DNA from: Gammaproteobacteria bacterium
Lineage (GTDB): Bacteria > Pseudomonadota > Gammaproteobacteria > Pseudomonadales > Porticoccaceae
Reading direction: 5' to 3'
Length of the DNA: 21,022 nucleotides
Assembly: GCA_006227015.1 (NCBI GenBank)
Contig: SBGI01000165.1
Coordinates: 1 to 21,022 of the forward strand
Position numbers and translations under genes: made by a program. How positions within the stretch are numbered: the first letter of the stretch is position 1; each line of letters opens with the position of its first letter. Below are positions 15,027-21,022 of the stretch, piece after piece. Below the pieces are notes generated by a model. It worked only from the letters and a program-made list of their open reading frames with translations. It did no database searches and had not been told where the DNA came from.

Positions 15027-18000
15027 CAGACTTCTGCCTTGTTGTCCGCCAGTTGATCTGCACTGGCCATGGTGATACTGCGATAGGCCACGATATTATC
15101 GAATGCCTTGTCATTGAGCATCCAACCCGAGGAAGGTCGCAGCTTGTCCTGCATGCCGACGAATAGTGTTGGGATATTAAGAGTACGGTCTTCCAAGATG
15201 AAGGCGGCATCGATCGGCTTATTCTGATCGTTTAGCACCCAACGAATGCGCTCCCAGTCTTCAAAAAAATACTCTTGCAATAACGGTATGATGTTTTGAC
15301 GAAAAATATCTGCCAATCGCATCAACGATGGATCTTCGCACAGCGGTAGGAAATAGGCATGACCTAAGCAGTGATCCCTATCCAATAGCACGGTGATGCG
15401 TTGGTTCATCATCTGAAGCATCTGGCCGATATTGACCCCATCAACCACCACTCCATCCAGCAATTCTGGGAGTGGCGGTGTTTCTTTAAAAGTAAAACGG
15501 CGACGTAACGCAATGTCGAGACCCGCCAGCGAGCGGTCGGCCGTATTCATTGTGCCAATTAGGTAAATATTGGCCGGGACACTAAACAAATCTTTCGAAT
15601 AAGGTAGCGTCACAGATAGCGCCTCTGCCCCCCCGGCACGTTTTGACGGCTCAATCAGCGTGATCAACTCCCCGAAAATGCGCGAGATATTGCCACGGTT
15701 GATCTCATCTATAATCAGCACCCGCGCATTTGTAGATGCGACCTGTTGATTATCAACACCGTTGGCATTGAGAAGAAATTCAACTAAAGATGGCAGGATG
15801 TTGTTGTAGCCATTTACTAAATATGGCTCCAAACTGGATGGGGAGAGTTTTTCTATCGCTTCCTTCTGACGAATGTCTTCAAGAGTAATCTTTCCCGCCC
15901 TTATCCCTTCAGCTAAAGTATCGAGCATACTCATTGAGAAACCGATTAAATTTCCATTCGGTTTCTTCAATTCCAAAAGCTCTTTGCTAGCTTTAATGAC
16001 CTGGTAATTGGTACCAAATAGTTGTCCTATATGAAACGGGCTTAGATCAGTAGTCAGGGCTGGAGCACCTAAAAGGGCCAATAACTTGCCCTTATCCAGT
16101 GTGGGACTACGAAGCTCATACAGTGTCATCTGGCTGAACTGGGCGTTAAGTAACTCACTGTGAGGCAACGAAGGAGTGTACTGGCGCAACCATTTCACCG
16201 GCCGCATTTGTGTGTAGTCATCCTCATATTCAGCATGGGGCTTGTACTGGTAGTCTCCTGTAATCTCACCAACTGCACGAAACTTAAAATTACCATCACT
16301 TACCACCACCAAATCACCCACCTTCATTCTGGTAACAAAGGCAGTGACACTAGTCAGGTTATAATCGTTGTTGCCATTGAGCTGGACACCCGCATTCTCA
16401 AAGCGTTGCTGGATGTCTGCACGGCTATGGCAGTTACTAAAGTCGATGTCCCCCCCGTAACCCAGCAACACATAACCGTTTTCTGAGCACTCGTCGTAGA
16501 TGCCTGCATCGCTCCCCAGTGTATTGCCTAACGACATTTTCCATACTGTGCGACCTGTCAGTTCCAGTGGCGCCGCCTCTTGGCGAGTTACTTTGACATC
16601 TGCTAACTCACACAGGCTCTTGAACACGCCATCCACCACCTCGTAGCGGATTTGCCCTGAAGACTCGTCAGTTACGGCGCGCAAACCTTCCACAAAGTCC
16701 TCATAGCTGAAGCTTTGATGAAATGTGACAAACTTGATTCGATTTTCAGCACATAGCTGATCAAAATGTGCTTTGAGAACTTGACGAGCTTCCCGCTGAT
16801 CCTGGTATGTTGTCGCGGCAACCAGTGCTTCGTCGTACTTTTCAACGGCCATAGGGCTGAGTATTTTCAGCGCAGCTCGAACGGTTCCGTATGTTTTTCC
16901 CGTACCCGGTGGACCGAAAAGGATTTGATTCAGCGGTTGTTTATTCATAATCTCTTTTCCATCTAGCTGGGCTGCATATTTATTGTCGGTGAAAGTTTTA
17001 TCCGACCCTTGCCCCTTTATCGACATTGAATAGTGACTATCATTGAGCCTAGACAAGGTCACTTTGTCGCCTTCAACAAGCTGCAGGTGCTTGAAGAGAC
17101 TGTTGAATCGGGCCTTTATTCGCCCTCGATTAGCAAGTAAACAGGTACTGACCTGAGTCCCATCCGGCAAATCGAGAGTAAACAATGTCGCAGCGGCTTG
17201 CTCGTCGTCTGCAATATTCTCGGCTGAAAACAAAACTTGTTGCTTAGGAATGCTGACATAGCCATTTCGGATTGCGCCAGCCGTCAACGTTACGATCAGC
17301 TCGTCTTGTGAGCTACTGTCGTCGTCGCTATCTTCCTTTAGGGGAGCCAAGCCCAGATTCTGCGAATACAACCCACGCATGAAGCCGACCGGGGTCAGTT
17401 CAGGAACTACTTCCTTCGCCAAAAACATGTACTGGCGCAAAATTAGCATGCGAGCTACCGGCTCATTGACAGCAGGCATATCTGCAATGGGGTAACCCAA
17501 CTGCTCCAGAAAATGACCTAGGTGAGAAGACGAGCTTATCGGTAAAGCAGTATCGGGATGATAAACAGAGAGCAATCTGAGCTTTCGACCATTCCCAATG
17601 GTTACACGCGGCTCCACACCAGCTCTGCGGTATAGCTCATTATCATCGTCTAGCCAAATCCAATCCTCACTTTCCTCTGTTGAGGCAACGGCAGCCTGAA
17701 TCGCTAAGGTATAGAGAAGTGCTTCTTCGTCGCTAAGACTCGATAGATAGCGATTCTTGTAAACTGATCCATCTGGCATAAAGTACAGGATATGGCCACG
17801 CGAGGTGCCAGGCATATAACGACCGAGCAAAGGCTGCAAACCTCGCTCCAACCACCAACAAAAAGACTCACCGTCACCTTTGCCTACACAGTATTCGCTT
17901 AACGTCAGCTCGGGCAGCCTCGAAGGCGGAAAACGCTGGATAAATTGCTGATAGAGCGGATCGTCAGAAGGCCTGACCATAACGGCAGGCCCCATGCTTT

Positions 18001-18055
18001 TCAATTCAGTCAACAGCCGCTGAAACTGTGGGCTTGTCGGCAACGTCATATTCAC
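15026..18055 (-). CDS. mcrB: McrB, AAA+ GTPase subunit with an EVE-like insertion
   Basis: A 1009-residue protein, more than twice E. coli McrB. It would bind modified DNA and drive translocation with GTP. The AAA+ motifs of the McrB family are clear: Walker A GPPGTGKT at 381-388, Walker B LIIDEINRGNISR with Asp783-Glu784, and MNTADRS starting at 836 followed by ALRRRF. Walker A and B lie about 400 residues apart, against roughly 75 in E. coli, because of an insertion. Within it residues about 504-625 (GYVLLGYGGDIDF, MKVGDLVVVSDG, FRAVGEITGDY, RPVKWLRQY) resemble an EVE/PUA-like reader domain. The N-terminal 350 residues are unassigned, with an acidic stretch EDSDDDSSSQDE. The start is the GTG at 18055, overlapping the upstream small ORF by four bases (GTGA); an ATG two codons later is an alternative. 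Confidence 0.92.
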   Translation of the reverse strand: MNMTLPTSPQFQRLLTELKSMGPAVMVRPSDDPLYQQFIQRFPPSRLPELTLSEYCVGKGDGESFCWWLERGLQPLLGRYMPGTSRGHILYFMPDGSVYKNRYLSSLSDEEALLYTLAIQAAVASTEESEDWIWLDDDNELYRRAGVEPRVTIGNGRKLRLLSVYHPDTALPISSSSHLGHFLEQLGYPIADMPAVNEPVARMLILRQYMFLAKEVVPELTPVGFMRGLYSQNLGLAPLKEDSDDDSSSQDELIVTLTAGAIRNGYVSIPKQQVLFSAENIADDEQAAATLFTLDLPDGTQVSTCLLANRGRIKARFNSLFKHLQLVEGDKVTLSRLNDSHYSMSIKGQGSDKTFTDNKYAAQLDGKEIMNKQPLNQILFGPPGTGKTYGTVRAALKILSPMAVEKYDEALVAATTYQDQREARQVLKAHFDQLCAENRIKFVTFHQSFSYEDFVEGLRAVTDESSGQIRYEVVDGVFKSLCELADVKVTRQEAAPLELTGRTVWKMSLGNTLGSDAGIYDECSENGYVLLGYGGDIDFSNCHSRADIQQRFENAGVQLNGNNDYNLTSVTAFVTRMKVGDLVVVSDGNFKFRAVGEITGDYQYKPHAEYEDDYTQMRPVKWLRQYTPSLPHSELLNAQFSQMTLYELRSPTLDKGKLLALLGAPALTTDLSPFHIGQLFGTNYQVIKASKELLELKKPNGNLIGFSMSMLDTLAEGIRAGKITLEDIRQKEAIEKLSPSSLEPYLVNGYNNILPSLVEFLLNANGVDNQQVASTNARVLIIDEINRGNISRIFGELITLIEPSKRAGGAEALSVTLPYSKDLFSVPANIYLIGTMNTADRSLAGLDIALRRRFTFKETPPLPELLDGVVVDGVNIGQMLQMMNQRITVLLDRDHCLGHAYFLPLCEDPSLMRLADIFRQNIIPLLQEYFFEDWERIRWVLNDQNKPIDAAFILEDRTLNIPTLFVGMQDKLRPSSGWMLNDKAFDNIVAYRSITMASADQLADNKAEV

Positions 18056-18282
18056 ACCAGCACCACTTGAAATGTTCGTTCAACGTCCAACTGGAATAGC
18101 TGATCTTGGTAACTATCCTCTGCCACTTCATTAACCACTTGGTCAATTAGCGACTGCTGTTTCTGGTAATAGCAACACCACCAGGCCATATAATCCATTA
18201 CCTGTTCCAAGTTAATGTCCATCCACTTCAGCCTTAAACTTATCCATATGCACTTTAGATTTGGAATATTAAATCCGCTCAC
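18052..18282 (-). CDS. Small ORF coupled to mcrB, unknown function
   Basis: A 76-codon frame beginning with GTG at 18282, preceded by AGGGAG with a five-base gap, and ending with TGA overlapping the mcrB GTG start (GTGA). Good ribosome binding and the four-base overlap argue that it is translated and coupled to mcrB. The peptide has an unusual aromatic and cysteine patch, MAWWCCYYQKQQ, then an acidic helix-like tail (VNEVAEDSYQDQLFQLDVER); I recognise no family. In the first third another frame reads MDKFKAEVD from an ATG at 18254 and would join this one at INLEQV if one G were removed, so the true start region may contain a frameshift. It may be a leader needed for mcrB expression or a small partner protein. 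Confidence 0.5.
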   Translation of the reverse strand: MSGFNIPNLKCIWISLRLKWMDINLEQVMDYMAWWCCYYQKQQSLIDQVVNEVAEDSYQDQLFQLDVERTFQVVLV

Positions 18283-18331
18283 AAACACTCCCTAAAATAT
18301 GGCTTTGTGCAACAGTTTTTTTACGTTTATG

Positions 18332-18341
18332 GTTGTACAAC
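18332..18341. promoter_or_regulatory. Palindrome GTTGTACAAC upstream of the mcrBC operon
   Basis: A perfect ten-base palindrome about 45 bases before the first start codon of the operon, in an AT-rich stretch. The position suits an operator or a promoter-proximal site, but no convincing -35/-10 pair was found and chance is possible. Confidence 0.25.
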
Positions 18342-18435
18342 GCAGATATGTATAACAATTGCAGCTTCTATTGTATCGACTCAAGCACTAACGAAATGGA
18401 GCTACGCTAGCTATTGTTATCTTTGGAGCTAGCAC

Positions 18436-18612
18436 TTAACTTCTCCACAAACGAGCTAGGTGTGACAACAGGTAAGCCTCATGCTGCTCTGTAAGCTCGT
18501 CTTGTACCCCAGGATCATAACGAGTGGTTACCTGATTGGAATACAGACTTCGGTTGACTTCAATCATCACAGCCCTGACGCGCGAGTTCCCATCAACAGC
18601 ACCTCTCCCCGT
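18436..18612 (-). pseudogene. C-terminal remnant of a lost gene, perhaps N-formylglutamate amidohydrolase-like
   Basis: A minus-strand frame of about 58 codons with no usable start, ending in TAA at 18436. It reads VDGNSRVRAVMIEVNRSLY and later DELTEQHEAYLLSHLARLWR, which looks like the end of a real enzyme. The pattern 'R-A-V-M-I-E-V-N-R-S-L-Y' resembles the C-terminal region of N-formylglutamate amidohydrolases, but this is from memory of the family only. The frame is closed upstream by a TAG at 18613-18615, within ten bases of the tRNA-end repeat at 18621. So the gene appears to have been cut at the attachment site. It is the only coding trace in the 18289-18835 interval. Confidence 0.45.
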
Positions 18613-18620
18613 CTAACAAT

Positions 18621-18714
18621 CCAGACCAAGTAGGACTCGAAAAAATTATATCTTATTGTTTTATATCGGGTTATACGATTAAATTTATCAAATATAGCAC
18701 CATTTGTAGTACCA
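18621..18714. repeat. Direct repeat copy B: tRNA-end core plus arm-like tandem repeat
   Basis: Second copy of the structure at 13288-13384, in the same orientation. The core reads, on the minus strand, TTCGAGTCCTACTTGGTC, a T-loop and stem end like that of a tRNA but without a CCA at the expected place. The arm block starting at 18692 (ATATAGCACCATTT) contains the pair ATAGCACCA and GTAGTACCA with a 12-base period. Copies A and B enclose the mcrBC genes, 5.3 kb apart. Confidence 0.65.
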
Positions 18715-18835
18715 AATAGATCACATGCCTGAACACTTAGTACTCACTGAACATAAGTTTTAGCTAACCATCCCTTCGTCCAGCGCGCGTCTCATAGATT
18801 GGGATAGAAGGAACAGCATCTCTTAAATTCGCACC

Positions 18836-21022
18836 CTAAGCTCCATCGCTACTAGAGGGGACTGGCGCCTTACCAAACACATAACAGCATACTCCCTTGA
18901 TAATTTTTTCAATCGGTAGGTCTGGCCCCGGCACTTTCCATCCGAGAGAAATCCATCGGTCAAAATACGGCATTTGGCCGTCAGTAAGAATTGCTACGGG
19001 TTGCGATACATCGGGCCAGGCTAACTCCGCCAGAATGTCATCCTCACTGGGCAAACAGTATTTGATCCGCGGCACCGGCACTCCAGCCTCCTCAAGTGCG
19101 GAGACGACCGCCAGTAATCGTGGGCACACATTTACTCGCACAGAATCCCATTCATTCCCGGCCGATACTCTCTTTGCTGACACCTCTTCGGTGAGCATAC
19201 CCAGTCCTTCGATCTTATCTTTTATCCCTGCTGCAAAGTCACCTAATGGCTGTGTCAGACTCGAGCGATCTTCTGCCCCCTCTCCGTACAATTGGTTTTT
19301 TATTTCATCCAGATAAAGCGACTCATTTTGCTTTTCGGTTAATATATGTAGGCGATGTTCCGCACGAGTCATTGCCACATAAAAGAGCCGCCTTTCCTCC
19401 TCCAGTACAGAAGTTAGCGTTGTACCAAACAACCCAAATAAAAGATTGTCCGGATGAATCTTCGGAAATTTTCGTTGCGTGGCATCCAGAATAATGACCC
19501 TATGCGCCTCCTGCCCTTTGGAGCGATGTGCTGTCATTATCATGATATTTTTCTCCAGGATCTCACTCCTAATCTCAAGCAATTTGGACAGAATATTGAT
19601 AAGCCTTGCCCTGAAGCTCTCTAGATCCAAACCATAGACCTTAACGGTCCGAGCCAAAAGTAAAGTCTTCTTTGCCGGATCTTCACGAATGATTTGAGCA
19701 CAGAGTTTTAGTGAACGGGCCTGCCGTAAATTTGCTTCAGAGAGATTAATTTCTTCGGCTATTGATGGAAGGTAAATAACATCTGATTCGCGGTCTTGTT
19801 TAAACCGATCATCATTACGGAATTCGACCCAAACATCATCAATGAATTTTGTTTCTATCCGACCAAGATCCTCTCTACTGATTCTCGCATGACTTCCATA
19901 CCCCTCCATCAAACGGTTTCCTGCCGCCACTATCCAGCGATCACTACGATAGTTAGTCGTAACCTCAACTGTGCCAGCACCGTGAAAATATTTTGAAAAT
20001 TGATTCAAGAAGCGAAGATCTGCACCAGCAAAGGCATTGATGGCCTGCCAATCGTCTCCGACTGCAACAAGGCGTATTTCTGTATTGGCCTGGAGAATTG
20101 CATCTAGCATCTTATAGTACAACTCTGAAAAATCCTGATATTCATCAATCAAAATCCATTTAAGCTGCCCCAGTGGCATCATTAAACCTTGGCCAAGGTG
20201 GATAGAGGCCAACGCCCCTTGAGCCTTAACTTCCTCTGTGGCTTGCACCAACAGGTCATCGAAATCCATAGCCTGCTGCTCTTCCAAACACAATTCATAC
20301 TCACGAAAAGCTCTCAATGCGAGCTTATGGAAAAGCTGAACTTTAGGTTCGCTATTCGGCGCATCGGAAATATGCTTGGCAGCATCATCCGCAGACCAAC
20401 TCCGCTTCTTGGCACGCTGAATGAATTGAAGGAATAGTTCCGCCACACGGGATATGGCAAAGTCGTTTTGAAAAACGCGGGCAACAATTTCTTCTTTTGA
20501 AAGCTTCCGACAACAAATGCCATTGCTCTCCAGAATTTTTTTTAGTCGGATCTCGAATTTTTCTCGACCGTCACATATAAGGCCGACATGCGTTTCAAGC
20601 AGAGGCTTCTCCTTTTCAAGCCAAAACTCTCGCTTATCCAAGATCTGCATCCTGTACTGATCTGCAGATTTTTCCCAGTACTCTGGCAATGTGGCAGACC
20701 AATCTTCTGGATCTAACGCCCAGTGTTCCAGGATATAGTCTTGACCATCTGCGACAATTGAAAAATCTGGCCTGTATGCGATGTCGTCCGATAGGCCGCT
20801 ATTCCAAGCCCATGCACGTTCGTACTGGTATTCAATCCCATGTTCGAAAAGAAAGTCGGCAATAAACTTCTCTCCGTTTGATTTGACTCTTTTACCATCA
20901 AGAGTGATTAGCTCCATGGCCCGCCGAAACTTAAGATATTCATCAGGTGAAAGGTCCCGACCAATGTTTTCTATCTGTTCCAATTCCTTTCGGAAGAACT
21001 CAACCATCGCTTCTTTAAAAGC
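18836..21022 (-). CDS. UvrD/HelD-type superfamily 1 DNA helicase, N-terminus beyond the window
   Basis: The last 728 residues of an SF1 helicase. The frame is open through the right edge, so the ATG at 21007 is probably internal, and the Walker A motif must lie outside. Visible motifs (numbered from that Met): motif II IDEYQDF with Asp288-Glu289, motif III VGDDWQAINAFAGAD, motif IV TTNYRSD, motif V MTAHRSKGQEAHRVII, and motif VI RLFYVAMTRAEHRLHIL. Before motif II the segment VKSNGEKFIADFLFEHGI followed by YRPDFSI and YILEHW is typical of the helicase IV (HelD) branch, where an inserted domain carries a PD-(D/E)XK-like pattern. A C-terminal extension of about 150 residues after motif VI has no recognised domain. 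Such helicases unwind 3'-5' in repair or defence; here the neighbours favour defence, unproven. Confidence 0.88.
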   Translation of the reverse strand, partial: AFKEAMVEFFRKELEQIENIGRDLSPDEYLKFRRAMELITLDGKRVKSNGEKFIADFLFEHGIEYQYERAWAWNSGLSDDIAYRPDFSIVADGQDYILEHWALDPEDWSATLPEYWEKSADQYRMQILDKREFWLEKEKPLLETHVGLICDGREKFEIRLKKILESNGICCRKLSKEEIVARVFQNDFAISRVAELFLQFIQRAKKRSWSADDAAKHISDAPNSEPKVQLFHKLALRAFREYELCLEEQQAMDFDDLLVQATEEVKAQGALASIHLGQGLMMPLGQLKWILIDEYQDFSELYYKMLDAILQANTEIRLVAVGDDWQAINAFAGADLRFLNQFSKYFHGAGTVEVTTNYRSDRWIVAAGNRLMEGYGSHARISREDLGRIETKFIDDVWVEFRNDDRFKQDRESDVIYLPSIAEEINLSEANLRQARSLKLCAQIIREDPAKKTLLLARTVKVYGLDLESFRARLINILSKLLEIRSEILEKNIMIMTAHRSKGQEAHRVIILDATQRKFPKIHPDNLLFGLFGTTLTSVLEEERRLFYVAMTRAEHRLHILTEKQNESLYLDEIKNQLYGEGAEDRSSLTQPLGDFAAGIKDKIEGLGMLTEEVSAKRVSAGNEWDSVRVNVCPRLLAVVSALEEAGVPVPRIKYCLPSEDDILAELAWPDVSQPVAILTDGQMPYFDRWISLGWKVPGPDLPIEKIIKGVCCYVFGKAPVPSSSDGA

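Noticed and set aside
18400..18460. Three GAGCTA repeats upstream of the mcrBC operon
   Set aside because: They are short, irregular in flanking bases and only roughly spaced; too weak to separate from chance.
1..21022. CRISPR arrays, insertion sequences or transposase genes
   Set aside because: No regularly spaced repeat array, no transposase motif and no terminal inverted repeats with target duplications were seen on either strand.

Overview
The window is a dense anti-phage defence region from a bacterial chromosome, probably a gammaproteobacterium. The grounds are the protein families, a ribosome binding site that fits the usual 16S tail, and a tRNA-Leu-like 3' end used as an attachment site. 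Genus cannot be read from the sequence. Base composition is uneven: hsdR and hsdM look GC-rich, while the reverse transcriptase, the mcrBC genes and the HsdS recognition domains look more AT-rich. This suggests assembly from several sources.

Layout. (1) 1-171, minus: start of an unrecognised ORF running off the left edge. (2) 298-1281, minus: RhuM-Fic/Doc fusion protein. (3) About 1400: short tandem repeats shaped like an integrase arm site. (4) 1580-13151, plus: one long probable operon, hsdR-hsdM-hsdS, then a 1279-residue reverse transcriptase-nitrilase protein (type 1 defence-associated RT, DRT1/UG1-like), a HEPN-like protein with an R-x4-H motif, and a NucS-like nuclease with a C-terminal EVE/PUA-like domain. 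It ends at a strong terminator at 13256. (5) 13288-13384: a tRNA 3'-end remnant followed by a tandem arm-like repeat. (6) 13680-18282, minus: mcrC, mcrB (with a large EVE-like insertion inside the GTPase domain) and a small coupled ORF. (7) 18436-18612: remnant of a truncated gene, then a second copy of the tRNA-end/arm repeat at 18621-18714. (8) 18836-21022, minus: UvrD/HelD-type SF1 helicase, cut by the right edge.

Two structural points stand out. First, the RT-nitrilase gene sits inside the type I restriction operon and is flanked on both sides by the beginning of the same HEPN gene: a 53-codon broken copy lies between hsdS and the RT, and the full gene follows the RT. The two copies are about 78% identical without gaps over 142 bases, so this is a recombination scar and not a fresh duplication. 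Second, the McrBC block is bounded by two imperfect direct repeats of about 90 bases, each a tRNA-like 3' end plus arm-like repeats in the same orientation. A related tandem motif lies just upstream of hsdR. The window therefore reads as defence modules stacked end to end at an integration site. No integrase lies inside the window.

Functionally the genes cover restriction of unmethylated DNA (HsdRMS), probable restriction of modified DNA (McrBC, possibly the nuclease-EVE protein), and probable abortive or signalling responses (RT-nitrilase, HEPN protein, Fic).
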